The notes under the pieces: model-generated
Told to the model about the DNA's origin: nothing
The model's database searches: none
Seen by the model: the letters and a program-made list of their open reading frames with translations, nothing else
Made by a program: the position numbers and the translations under genes
From: Phycisphaerales bacterium
Lineage (GTDB): Bacteria > Planctomycetota > Phycisphaerae > Phycisphaerales > UBA1924
Reading direction: 5' to 3'
Assembly (NCBI GenBank): GCA_016793015.1
Contig: JAEUJD010000045.1
Span: forward strand, 1-51,531
DNA length: 51,531 nucleotides
Shown: positions 17,416-25,013 of the stretch, one piece after another
Layout: each line of letters starts with the position of its first letter
How positions within the stretch are numbered: the first letter of the stretch is position 1

Positions 17416-17489
17416 GGGCGCGTAGCTCAGTTGGCTAGAGCGCGGCTGTCACATAGCCGAGGTCACAGGTTCGAGCCCTGTTGCGCCCA
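17416..17489 (+). tRNA. tRNA-Val (anticodon CAC)
   Basis: A complete 74-nt cloverleaf. Acceptor stem GGGCGCG pairs with TGCGCCC (last pair G-U). The D arm is GCTC/GAGC with AGTTGGCTA loop. Anticodon stem CGGCT/AGCCG encloses loop GTCACAT, giving CAC. The T arm is ACAGG TTCGAGC CCTGT and the discriminator is A; CCA is not encoded. A TATAGT hexamer at 17400-17405 is a plausible -10 just upstream. The base at position 32 is G, unusual but tolerated; reading the anticodon as GTC (Asp) would break the stem. Confidence 0.93.
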
Positions 17490-17516
17490 TTACCGGTCTT
17501 TCGGTCCCTTTCAACG

Positions 17517-17551
17517 AAAAACGCCCCGCCGACAGGCTCGGGGCGTTTTTT
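17517..17551. terminator. bidirectional terminator between tRNA-Val and heme oxygenase gene
   Basis: Perfect 12-bp inverted repeat AAAAACGCCCCG / CGGGGCGTTTTT with a 10-base loop. It ends in a T run on the plus strand and an equivalent run on the minus strand. It therefore serves the tRNA (plus) and the convergent minus-strand heme oxygenase gene, whose stop is at 17580. Confidence 0.9.
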
Positions 17552-17579
17552 ATTGGCGGCGGAGCGTTCCACCCCGTTT

Positions 17580-18242
17580 TCAGTGCGTCAGAGGCATGTT
17601 GGCGGGATTCGGCGGGAACGCCTTGGAAAGCTCATCGAACAGCTCGATCACGTATGCGAAGTAGCGATCTGCCGCGGCGGTCAGACTTTGCCGTCCCGCG
17701 TCGTCCAAGGCAATCTGATCAAGCGAGCCCCGGAACGCGTGCCAGCGTTCCCGCTGGGCCTCACCGTGCGGATCGAGGCTTGAGAGCCCTTCGCCACCCG
17801 GGGCGTTCAGGGCACGACGGAGGGCCTGCCCGATGTATTTGCCCCCGTTGGTTGATCCTTCCGCGACGTAGGTGAACCCGAGCAGCGTCAGCGGATCGGC
17901 GGCATTCATTTCCGCGACAATGCGCTGCGTGGCGGGCAAGGGACGCACCGAAGCGGGATCGATGCCAAAGTGCTTCAGATCGGCCTCGAAAACCTGGGGA
18001 TAGCTGTGGTACGGGCGAATGAGCGCCGCGACGTGTGGATTCGCGGATGCCTTGGTCAGTGCTTCAATCAGCGCTTTGTGGGCGAGGTAATACTGGCCCA
18101 TTTGTGCGGCGTAACCAGCGGTGCCGAGCATGCCTCGCATGACGCGGCCTTGAAATTCGTGGCGTTCTGCCGCCGTGTGGGCATTCTGAGTCTGCGTCTT
18201 GAGGGTGTCGGCAAGTCCGAGCGCTGGGGTCGATGTGGTCAT
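17580..18242 (-). CDS. heme oxygenase (biliverdin-producing)
   Basis: Opens heme to biliverdin, releasing iron and CO; cytosolic. From ATG 18242 (MTTSTPALGL) the protein is 220 aa, the normal size for bacterial heme oxygenases. The proximal heme ligand is the His of NAHTAAERHEF. The distal helix is TLLGFTYVAEGSTNGGKYIGQAL, with the family's EGSxxGG pattern. The Y-L-A-H-K-A-L segment of helix 3 is also typical. The frame continues 48 codons further upstream, but that part is unconserved. No phytochrome, TonB receptor or Fur box is adjacent, so it may serve iron recovery or chromophore supply; this cannot be decided here. Confidence 0.88.
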   Translation of the reverse strand: MTTSTPALGLADTLKTQTQNAHTAAERHEFQGRVMRGMLGTAGYAAQMGQYYLAHKALIEALTKASANPHVAALIRPYHSYPQVFEADLKHFGIDPASVRPLPATQRIVAEMNAADPLTLLGFTYVAEGSTNGGKYIGQALRRALNAPGGEGLSSLDPHGEAQRERWHAFRGSLDQIALDDAGRQSLTAAADRYFAYVIELFDELSKAFPPNPANMPLTH

Positions 18243-18509
18243 GGCGTTTCCATTTTGAGAAAGAGTCTCAACTACGATAGCCCTCGAGCTCGGGGAGTCG
18301 AGCCTGGCTTGGCAATCGAATTCCCGCGTGCGGTCGGTAGTCTCTCCAGTCGCATTTCCGGGGCACTTCGAGATCCCAGCACCCACTCACCTCCAAGCAC
18401 GAAAGCACAGACCGCCCTGTCACTTCCAGCACAAATCTCGAATCCTGACGCAATTTCCAAACAGCCGCGGACGGCTGGCGCTTCCCCGTCGCGTGCCTGG
18501 CTGGCGAAG

Positions 18510-19706
18510 GTGAATGTCGGGGCGTTGGTCATCCTGGTTGGATGGATTCTGTACGACGCGCTCGGGCGAAACGTCTTCGGCAGCACCCCGTGGCCGCAAT
18601 CGGTGGTGGATTACCAGATCATGTACGAGCAGAGCCGGCAGATCGCGGTGAAGCTGGCGTACGACCCCGGACAGATTTTTCCGTACGCCCCGCCGGCGGT
18701 GTTGATGTTCGCGCTGAGTGCGATACCGCCGTTTGGCCTTGCCGCGGCGATGTGGCTTGCGATGCTGACGGCATCGGGCATCGGCGTGTTTGTCTTGGGA
18801 ACGGAACTGGTCGGGCTGCGCGGGAATGGTTCACGGTGGATCGTCGCGCTGCTCGCGTATGCCGTGACAAACAATTACTTTCAGTGGGACCTGCGGTCGG
18901 TAAATTGCAATTCGATCTACGCGGTGCTGCTGGTTGGTGCGATTCTGTGCGTGGCGCGAAAACGGAGCGTCTGGGCCGGCCCGCTGCTCGCGGCGAGCAT
19001 CGCCGTGAAGCTCTATCCGGTGCTTGCGCTCCCTTACCTCGTGTGGGCAAAGAAATGGCGAGCAGCATTCGCGACGATCGCGGCGATGCTTGTGCTTTTC
19101 GTGGCGGTGCCGGTGCTCTATGCCGGGCCGAGCGGCACGATGAAGCTGTACGCATCGTGGCTTGAGCAACTCCGCCTGGCAACGGCGACCGATCTCACGG
19201 ATCACCCGATTCTGATCTCGATTCCTCACGGATTGGCGAAGGTGCTCGGGCCGGAATCGACTCTGGCGGTTTGGATTGCTCGCGGCGCCAAGGCGATCTG
19301 GCTTGGCGCGGTCGGGCTTTGTCTTTTGAGCGGCGGCCTCCGTCGCGATCGGGTCCGAAGCGGGTGGGACCTCTGCGTTGATGCTTTCGCTCTGGTGCTT
19401 CTGCCGGTGGTCATCAGTCCGTACCTGGAGTCGTATCACGCCGTTGTCGCGGCACCACCGATTCTCGCGCTGCTGGCGTATGGGGTGCTGCATCCAAACG
19501 ACTCGCGCAGGCTTGCATTTTCTGTGTTCGTGGTGCTCGCGGGCTGGGGCCTGCTCTACGCATTCGGAAAGTGGAAGCTCCGGGGCCTGGGTGTGCTGGC
19601 GCAGATGACCCTGGTGTTCCTCGCGCTCGCTGTCGCGCGAATCGACGTGCAGAGACAGGCTCGCCGAGCCGAACTGCGGAAGCAAGCGGTGCCGGCGGGT
19701 CTTTAG
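18510..19706 (+). CDS. GT87 / DUF2029-type membrane glycosyltransferase
   Basis: Polytopic inner-membrane protein (at least eight hydrophobic segments) resembling the GT87 family of polyprenyl-phosphate-dependent mannosyltransferases. Characteristic features are the first loop DYQIMYEQSRQ after helix 1, FPYAPPAVLMFALSAIP, the QWDLRSVNCNSIYAVLLVGAI stretch and ASIAVKLYPVLALPYLVWAKKW, the positively charged K-x-Y-P segment seen in GT87. The start is uncertain: the frame is open from 17970, no ATG lies before helix 1, and GTG 18510 sits right at helix 1 (398 aa). A start further upstream would add a polar N-terminus. Stop TAG overlaps the argH stop on the other strand. Confidence 0.75.
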   Translation: MNVGALVILVGWILYDALGRNVFGSTPWPQSVVDYQIMYEQSRQIAVKLAYDPGQIFPYAPPAVLMFALSAIPPFGLAAAMWLAMLTASGIGVFVLGTELVGLRGNGSRWIVALLAYAVTNNYFQWDLRSVNCNSIYAVLLVGAILCVARKRSVWAGPLLAASIAVKLYPVLALPYLVWAKKWRAAFATIAAMLVLFVAVPVLYAGPSGTMKLYASWLEQLRLATATDLTDHPILISIPHGLAKVLGPESTLAVWIARGAKAIWLGAVGLCLLSGGLRRDRVRSGWDLCVDAFALVLLPVVISPYLESYHAVVAAPPILALLAYGVLHPNDSRRLAFSVFVVLAGWGLLYAFGKWKLRGLGVLAQMTLVFLALAVARIDVQRQARRAELRKQAVPAGL

Positions 19707-21076
19707 GCGAGGCGCCCGCGAGCTTGCCGGATCGCGTCGGCGACTGCCCTCGGCCCGGTGCCGCCGGGAATCTCGCGGCGAACAAGTCCGGTTTCGAGTT
19801 CAAGCGACTTGAAGACGCCCGCGTCAATGCGCGAGTCGATCGACTGCAACTCGGCCAGCGGCAGATCTTCCAGTCGCTTCGATCTCTCGATCGCGTGTCG
19901 AACGAGTTTGCCCACGATGTCGTGCGCATCGCGGAAGGGGATGCCCTTGGCGACCAGATAGTCGGCGAGTTCGGTCGCGTTTGCGTAGCCATCGAGGGCG
20001 GAATTGCGGGCTCGGTCTTCACGCACCTTGAGCGTGTCAAGAACGCGAACGAGAACCCGCAGGCACATCGAAAGTTGCTGCATCGAGTCGATCAGCGGCT
20101 CTTTATCTTCCTGCAGGTCTTTGTTGTACGCGAGAGGCAGGCCCTTGACCGTCATCGCGAGCGTTGCGAACGCACCGAAGATGCGGCCCGCCTTTCCACG
20201 GATCAGTTCACACGCATCGGGATTCTTCTTCTGCGGCATGAGCGAACTGCCGCTGGAGACCGAGTCGTGCATCTCGACGATCGCGAATTCCTGTGAAGCG
20301 AAGAGAATCAGGTCTTCGGCGAGGCGGGAAAGATGCAGCGCCGCGATCGAACTGGCGGAGAGAGTCTCAAGTACAAAGTCGCGATCGCTGGTGGCGTCGA
20401 GGCTGTTGCGGGTTGGGGCGTCGAAGCCCAGGTCCTTTGCGATCTGCTCGCGATCGACCTGATAGGTGGTACCCGCGAGAGCACCGGAACCGAGCGGAGA
20501 AACATTCACGCGTTTGCGGGCGTCGTGCAGGCGGGCCGCATCGCGCTCTAACATTTCTTGATACGCGAGCGCCCAATGCGCGAAGAGAATCGGCTGGGCA
20601 CGCTGCATGTGCGTGTAGCCGGAAGTCACGATGGTTTTGGTGCGTTCGGCGAGGTCGATAAGGGCACGCCGGGCTTCCTTCATTTCAATCAGGCGAGCGT
20701 CGATCTGGGCGCGCACAAAGAGCCGGAAGTCGGTGGCAACCTGGTCGTTGCGAGAGCGGCCGGTGTGCAGCTTCTTCCCAAGATCCCCCACTGCCTCGAT
20801 CAAGCGGCGTTCGACGTACGAGTGAATGTCCTCGTCGGAAGCCGAGAGCGGCAAGGCGGGGGAATCTGAAATTTCGGATCTGAGATTTGAAAGTGCGGAA
20901 GAGAGCTTCGCGAGTTCGCCATCGTTCAGAACGCCCGCGCGATGAATCGCCTTCGCCCACGCGATCGAGCCGTCGATGTCCTGCAATGCGAGCGCGGCAT
21001 CCACGGGCAGCGAGTCGTTGAACTGCTGGAAAAGTTCGTCGGGTTTGGTTTCGAAGCGTCCGCCCCAGAGAGCCAT
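19703..21076 (-). CDS. argH: argininosuccinate lyase
   Basis: Last step of arginine synthesis: argininosuccinate to arginine and fumarate; a cytosolic homotetramer of the fumarase/aspartase superfamily. 457 aa from ATG 21076 (MALWGGRFETKPDEL), with AAAGGA upstream as ribosome-binding site. Motifs are the HTGRSRNDQVATDFRL segment, the catalytic Thr-His region GYTHMQRAQPILFAHW and the superfamily signature SSGSSLMPQKKNPDACELIRG with its mobile catalytic Ser. It is the last of the argF-argG-argH series on this strand but is separated from argG by 943 bases of repeat-rich DNA, so it is probably transcribed or attenuated separately. Confidence 0.96.
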   Translation of the reverse strand: MALWGGRFETKPDELFQQFNDSLPVDAALALQDIDGSIAWAKAIHRAGVLNDGELAKLSSALSNLRSEISDSPALPLSASDEDIHSYVERRLIEAVGDLGKKLHTGRSRNDQVATDFRLFVRAQIDARLIEMKEARRALIDLAERTKTIVTSGYTHMQRAQPILFAHWALAYQEMLERDAARLHDARKRVNVSPLGSGALAGTTYQVDREQIAKDLGFDAPTRNSLDATSDRDFVLETLSASSIAALHLSRLAEDLILFASQEFAIVEMHDSVSSGSSLMPQKKNPDACELIRGKAGRIFGAFATLAMTVKGLPLAYNKDLQEDKEPLIDSMQQLSMCLRVLVRVLDTLKVREDRARNSALDGYANATELADYLVAKGIPFRDAHDIVGKLVRHAIERSKRLEDLPLAELQSIDSRIDAGVFKSLELETGLVRREIPGGTGPRAVADAIRQARGRLA

Positions 21077-21203
21077 GAAAATCCTTTCAACACGGTGAGC
21101 CACTGAGGGCCACGAAGAAGGTACGGAGAGAGGCGAAGGCTAGGAATGTTGAATTCGGCTGCGGGCCGCCGACTCCCGCGCGACCGCGGCATTTTGAATC
21201 GGG

Positions 21204-21262
21204 CAAAAACGACGACACCCCGGAGACATTGGCGTTGGCCAACGCGTCCGGGGTGTCGTTTG
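21204..21262 (-). repeat. stem-loop + U5 element, copy 1 (argH-proximal)
   Basis: Outer 13-bp perfect stem 21212-21224 / 21247-21259 (ACGACACCCCGGA with its complement), inner 5-bp stem TTGGC/GCCAA at 21229-21242. On the minus strand it is preceded by a CU-rich tract and followed by CGTTTTTGCC, as in an intrinsic terminator. It lies about 130 bases upstream of the argH start. Total span 48 bases, identical to copy 2. Confidence 0.75.
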
Positions 21263-21551
21263 GAGGGGAGGAGAGAGTGAGAGAGGAGGAGAGATTCGGA
21301 TGTCAATCGGCGTCAGACCTGTTTGAGGCATGCCGCCATTCTGAGAGGGGGAGGAGAGGAGAGAGTTCGGTTTTCAAGTCGGCGTCAACCCGGTTGGGGC
21401 ACGGCGCCAAGGAGGAGAGGAGAGAGTTCGGAGTAATCGGCGTCAAGCCCGTGCGAGGCGTGCCGCCTGGAGAAGAGGAGAGAGGAGAGGAGAGAGAATC
21501 CGACGCCAGGCTTGGTGAAGCTCGACGCCGAGATGTTCAAGAGGAGAGAAG
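21262..21551 (-). repeat. tandem degenerate repeats with pyrimidine-rich tracts
   Basis: Five purine-rich tracts on the plus strand (CU-rich on the arg strand) begin near 21262, 21343, 21409, 21469 and 21539, spaced 60-81 bases. The first three units also share TTCGG, 4-8 variable bases, then TCGGCGTCA (21295-21315, 21366-21387, 21427-21446). The fifth unit has TTCGGTTTTCATCGGCGGTC, close to the second. Each unit ends in GGC-x-x-GCCGCC-like GC-rich sequence that could pair with GGCG of its own core. Units are 60-70% alike by eye. Not a CRISPR: neither repeats nor spacers are of constant length. Confidence 0.65.
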
Positions 21552-21754
21552 CTCGTTGATTCGGTTTTCATCGGCGGTCGTTCGTATCCCGCCAAGAGAG
21601 TTGTCGGCAGGGTCGAGAACCTTGCAGACATGAACACTTTTTTTTCGCCGGGCAGCGCTTCTGTGTTCGTGGCGGCACCCCCGCGGGGCTGACAACCAGC
21701 AGAATCACCGGCCACAAACTCCGCTCAACGGGCCGCCCGCAAAATCTCCGTGGC

Positions 21755-21812
21755 AAAAACAACGACACCTCGGATGCACTGGTTTGAACCAACGCGTCCG
21801 GGGTGCCGTTTG
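21755..21812 (-). repeat. stem-loop + U5 element, copy 2 (argG-proximal)
   Basis: Outer stem 21762-21774 / 21797-21809 with one mismatch and one G-U relative to copy 1. The inner stem TGGTT/AACCA replaces TTGGC/GCCAA of copy 1, so pairing is kept although the bases differ. It spans the same 48 bases, with the same preceding CU tract and the same TTTTTGCC tail on the minus strand. It lies 550 bases from copy 1. Confidence 0.72.
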
Positions 21813-21963
21813 GAGAGGAGAGAGGTCTGAGATGAACGAACCTGAAAGTCTTTCCGCTGACACCATTCCATACGACGCGACCGCCCGGGGTGTTCGGCCT
21901 ATTTGGCCGCTTTTGTGCCCGGTTTTTCGCCCGCAGAGGCCATTTTCGGCCGCGAGCCGCATG

Positions 21964-21992
21964 AAAAAACGCGAGCCAATTGGCTCGCGTTT
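21964..21992 (-). terminator. intrinsic terminator of argG
   Basis: A 26-base perfect palindrome at 21967-21992, built on CGCGAGCC/GGCTCGCG around AATT. On the minus strand it continues into TTTTTT, 28 bases past the argG stop. Strong enough to separate argG from argH transcription. Confidence 0.88.
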
Positions 21993-22019
21993 CGGGTTTC
22001 TTCTAGACCCCGCCTCGAC

Positions 22020-23237
22020 CTACTTTGCGTGTCCCATTTTCTTCAGCGCTGCAATGCGCTCCGGCAGGCTCAGCAGCTTGATGAAACCGCCCGCATCCTT
22101 GTGCTCGTAGATCTCGCCCTTCTCGAAGGTCACAACCTTTTCCGAGTAAAGCGAGTTCGGGCTCTTGCGGCGGATGGCCGTCGCCACGCCCTTGTACAAA
22201 CGCACCACGATCTCGCCCGTCAGCCGCTCGCTCGACTTCTGGATTCCCGCCCAGAGCGTCTCGCGATACGGCGTGAACCAGCGGCCGTTGTAGACAGCTT
22301 CAGAGAACCACAGAGCAAGGTGTTCCTTGAAGTGCCGCGTCTCGCGATCCTGCACGAGTTCTTCAAGGCCCTTGATGGCCTCGACGAGGATCGTGCCACC
22401 CGGGGTTTCGTAGATGCCGCGGGACTTCATGCCGACGAGGCGGTTCTCAACAAGGTCAACGCGGCCGACGCCGTGAATGCCGCCGATGCCGTTCAGCTTC
22501 TCAACGATCTGCCACGCGAGCATCTTCTGGCCGTTGAGCGCGACCGGGCGACCGGCCTCGAACGAGATCGTCACTTCTTCAGCCTTATCCGGCGCCTTCT
22601 CGGGCGACGCGGTGAGCATGTAGCAATCGTCGGGCGGAGCATTCCACGGATCTTCGATGCTGCCCCCCTCGTGGCTGATGTGCCAGAGGTTGCGGTCGCG
22701 CGAGTAGATCTTGGTTGCGCTCGCCGTGGTCGGAATGTTGCGAGCCTTCAGGTAATCCAGCATCGCAAGCCGGCCGGTCAGGTTCCAATTGTCCATGCGC
22801 CACGGGGCGATGATCTCCATCTCCGGCGCGAGCGCGGCGTACGCCGACTCGAACCGCACCTGGTCGTTGCCCTTGCCTGTGCAGCCGTGCGCCAGCGCCG
22901 TGCAGCCGAACTTGCGGGCGGCCTCGACCTGCGCCTTGGCGAGGATCGGGCGGGCCATCGCAGTTCCGAGCAGATAGCGGCCTTCATAGAGCGATCCAGC
23001 CATCACGCAGGGCATCACGAAGTCGTCGATGAACTCCTTCTTGAGATCGACAACGACGCAGTCCTTCGCACCGGAGTCCTTGGCCTTCTTCTCGACGCCG
23101 ACGAGTTCGTCGGAGCCCTGGCCGACATCGCCGACGACGCCGTAGACCTCGCAGTCCATGTTTTCTTTGAGCCAGGGGATGATGACCGAGGTGTCGAGGC
23201 CGCCGGAGTAGGCGATGGCGATTTTTTTTGTGGGCAT
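22020..23237 (-). CDS. argG: argininosuccinate synthase
   Basis: Condenses citrulline and aspartate with ATP to argininosuccinate; cytosolic. 405 aa, the usual length. The N-type ATP-pyrophosphatase loop is AIAYSGGLDTSVI near residue 7. Further conserved segments are LLGTAMARPILAK, ALAHGCTGKGNDQVRFE, APWRMDNW (WR pair), SRDRNLWHISHEGG and VGRVDLVENRLVGMKSRGIYETPGG. ATG 23237 is preceded by AAAGGAACG. It follows argF after 219 bases that carry a long inverted repeat, and is closed by its own terminator. Confidence 0.97.
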   Translation of the reverse strand: MPTKKIAIAYSGGLDTSVIIPWLKENMDCEVYGVVGDVGQGSDELVGVEKKAKDSGAKDCVVVDLKKEFIDDFVMPCVMAGSLYEGRYLLGTAMARPILAKAQVEAARKFGCTALAHGCTGKGNDQVRFESAYAALAPEMEIIAPWRMDNWNLTGRLAMLDYLKARNIPTTASATKIYSRDRNLWHISHEGGSIEDPWNAPPDDCYMLTASPEKAPDKAEEVTISFEAGRPVALNGQKMLAWQIVEKLNGIGGIHGVGRVDLVENRLVGMKSRGIYETPGGTILVEAIKGLEELVQDRETRHFKEHLALWFSEAVYNGRWFTPYRETLWAGIQKSSERLTGEIVVRLYKGVATAIRRKSPNSLYSEKVVTFEKGEIYEHKDAGGFIKLLSLPERIAALKKMGHAK

Positions 23238-23274
23238 GGATCGTTCCTTTTGTGCGGTCGATTATTCCACGGGT

Positions 23275-23415
23275 GAGAACGCGGAGTTGGCAGAGAGCAC
23301 GGAGTTTCGCGGAGGAAAACAAATACTTTGTAAAACGCGTGACGCCCGTTGCGCGAGTTCCACTTTCGACGCGTTCTCCGCGAGTCTCCGCCAACTCCGC
23401 GTCCTCCGCGTTCTC
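23275..23415. repeat. long imperfect inverted repeat of GCGGAG units between argF and argG
   Basis: Left arm 23275-23314 and right arm 23376-23415 are imperfect reverse complements. Both are built of short words GAGAACGCGGAG, TTGGCAGAG/TTGGCGGAG and CGCGGAG repeated at 9-12-base intervals. The loop of about 60 bases is AT-richer. A TTTTT run follows the right arm on the plus strand only, so it is not a terminator for argF. It looks like a chromosomal interspersed repeat. Confidence 0.7.
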
Positions 23416-23456
23416 TTTTTGAGAGGCGGTCCGCGATCGAGGCCGCGAAAACTTTC

Positions 23457-24413
23457 CTAATCCCGCAGCATGTGGAGCAGCAGAGCCATCTGGGCGTGCA
23501 TGCGGTTTTCGGCTTGGTCGAAGACGATCGATGCGGGCGAGTCGATGACTTCGTCGGTCACTTCGCTGCCCCGGTGAGCGGGCAGGCAGTGCATGAACAG
23601 CGGCGTCTGCTTCGTCCCCGCTGCCGCTTTCTTCATGAGTGCCGCGTTCACCTGGAAGGGCTTGAAGAGCTTTCGGATGCGATCGGTCTCGCTTCCCTGT
23701 CCCATCGAGACCCAGACGTCGGTGTACACAGCGTCGTGCCCGGCAATATCTGCGAGATCGTGCGTGACCTTGAGTTGTGACCCCGTTTTCGCTCCGATCG
23801 CCCTGCACTCTTCGAGGACCGAAGCAGTCGGATCGCGACCGGCGGGCGTCAGCGCCGTGACGTGCGCACCAAGAATCGCGCCGAGTTCCATCAGCGAGTG
23901 GCAGACGTTATTGCCGTCGCCGACATACGCGAGTCGAAGCCCCTTGAGTTCGGTTCGTTTTTCTTGCAGCGTCATGAAGTCCGCAAGCGCCTGACACGGA
24001 TGGAACAGATCGCTGAGCGCGTTCACGACCGGCACCTTGCTCGCTGCCGCCATCTCTTCGAGCACCGTCTGCTTGTACACGCGGGCGACAATCGCATCCA
24101 CCCAGCGTTCGAGATTGTGCCCGTAATCCGCCACAGTCTCGCGCTCGCCAAGGCGCGTCTCGGAATGGTCGAGGTACACGGCCTGCGCGCCGAGGCGGTG
24201 AATGCCGACCTCGAAACTCACACGCGTACGGAGCGATGGCTTCTCGAAGAGCATCGCGATCGAGCGGCCCTTCAGCGCCTCGGAAAACTTCGATGGATCC
24301 GCCTTCATCGCTCGCGCCGTCTTAAAGAGCGCGAGAACATCATCACGCGTCAGGTGCGAGAGGCGAAGCACATCGTGCTGGCGGAGATTGGGAATCGAAA
24401 TGGGTCCGGCCAT
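23457..24413 (-). CDS. argF: ornithine carbamoyltransferase
   Basis: Makes citrulline from ornithine and carbamoyl phosphate; a cytosolic trimer. From ATG 24413 (MAGPISIPNLRQHD) it has 318 aa, the normal size. The carbamoyl-phosphate loop reads EKPSLRTRVSFE, with Leu where E. coli has Thr (S-x-R-T-R otherwise kept). NALSDLFHPCQALAD is the second phosphate-binding motif, DVWVSMGQGSE the ornithine loop and MHCLPAHRG the catalytic Cys motif. The ornithine loop argues against acetylornithine carbamoyltransferase. The open frame extends 83 codons upstream but is unconserved. It is divergent from the small gene at 24599. Confidence 0.95.
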   Translation of the reverse strand: MAGPISIPNLRQHDVLRLSHLTRDDVLALFKTARAMKADPSKFSEALKGRSIAMLFEKPSLRTRVSFEVGIHRLGAQAVYLDHSETRLGERETVADYGHNLERWVDAIVARVYKQTVLEEMAAASKVPVVNALSDLFHPCQALADFMTLQEKRTELKGLRLAYVGDGNNVCHSLMELGAILGAHVTALTPAGRDPTASVLEECRAIGAKTGSQLKVTHDLADIAGHDAVYTDVWVSMGQGSETDRIRKLFKPFQVNAALMKKAAAGTKQTPLFMHCLPAHRGSEVTDEVIDSPASIVFDQAENRMHAQMALLLHMLRD

Positions 24414-24598
24414 TTGCTGTGTGATACTCCAGGGGTCTTGCGAAACTCGAATCGAGACGATATGCGCAAATCTGACCCGCCCTTGAATCCGTACAGGAAG
24501 CTGGATTTCATTTCTCTCAAGCTGACCGATGCGACAAATCTGCCGGTATCCGCCAGCGGTTTCGTTTTCGGGTTCCGCTTTCCAGAAGGCTCGACCGC

Positions 24599-24988
24599 AT
24601 GACAGAAATCGATCCAACTTTGAAGGCGCTCGCGTTCGTAGCTGCGAATGGTGAACTGGCATGGCGCCGTCGAGATGTGGAAAAAGCGATCGACGCCATC
24701 AGTCGATCCGGGCGAGCCATCTTGGGTTGGGAAGTCTGGCTGACGGGTGATGGTCAAGCCTGGACCGGTCTCATCCCAAGTGCTGATGGTGGTCCGCCGG
24801 GCGTTTGGAGCTTCAACACTTCGGCACGAATGAAGGATGAAGAATGGTCACACTACTGCATGCGGACAGCATCTGAAACGCATTCTCAGATTCAGAGCCA
24901 ACCCGTCGAGGCTGAGACTTCGCCGGAGGCTAAAAGCGCCTTGCGCTTCAACCTGACGTACGTCGAACGACCGGCGCGAAGCCGGTGA
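24599..24988 (+). CDS. hypothetical protein, 129 aa
   Basis: A small soluble protein without signal or membrane segment, embedded on the opposite strand inside the arg cluster. The fold suggested by the sequence is alpha/beta: helix LKALAFVAANGELAW, then RRRDVEKAIDAISRSGRAILGWEVWLTG, and WTGLIPSADGGPPGVWSFN. The pattern of a helix followed by GxAILGWEVW is shared with many small proteins of unknown function that I cannot name. Codon use is less GC-biased than in the arg genes. It ends 26 bases before the argB stop on the other strand. I cannot assign a role. Confidence 0.62.
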   Translation: MTEIDPTLKALAFVAANGELAWRRRDVEKAIDAISRSGRAILGWEVWLTGDGQAWTGLIPSADGGPPGVWSFNTSARMKDEEWSHYCMRTASETHSQIQSQPVEAETSPEAKSALRFNLTYVERPARSR

Positions 24989-25013
24989 CACGTCTCACTT
25001 CTTTCAAGAAGAG

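Larger units (their letters stand above)
21077..22019 (-). other. 943-bp non-coding argG-argH spacer with structured repeats
   Basis: I see no real gene. In minus-strand order it holds the argG terminator (21964-21992), stem-loop copy 2 (21755-21812), a stretch with no recognised element (21552-21754), a series of CU-rich tract repeats (21262-21551), stem-loop copy 1 (21204-21262), and a short run of CACGG/GAGGGC-type direct repeats (21100-21135) just before argH. The short frames over it change phase with every repeat and share similarity only through the repeats. Confidence 0.7.

Noticed and set aside
17416..17489. tRNA-Asp (GTC) instead of tRNA-Val
   Set aside because: Placing GTC at 34-36 would require the stem to shift and lose pairing; with a 5-bp CGGCT/AGCCG stem the anticodon is CAC and U33 is in place.
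17970..18509. Extension of the GT87 gene upstream to 17970
   Set aside because: That part overlaps the heme oxygenase gene and has no family similarity; the open frame is chance.
21262..21551. CRISPR array
   Set aside because: Repeats are degenerate and unequal, spacers are not unique inserts of constant length, and no cas genes are nearby.
21443..21962. Short minus-strand frames in the argG-argH spacer with a shared peptide around PRTRW
   Set aside because: The similarity comes from the duplicated stem-loop DNA. Frames change phase between repeats and lack ribosome-binding sites; structure is conserved rather than codons.
21903..23276. 457-codon plus-strand frame opposite argG
   Set aside because: argG is complete and conserved on the minus strand; this frame is Arg/Ala/Leu-rich antisense.
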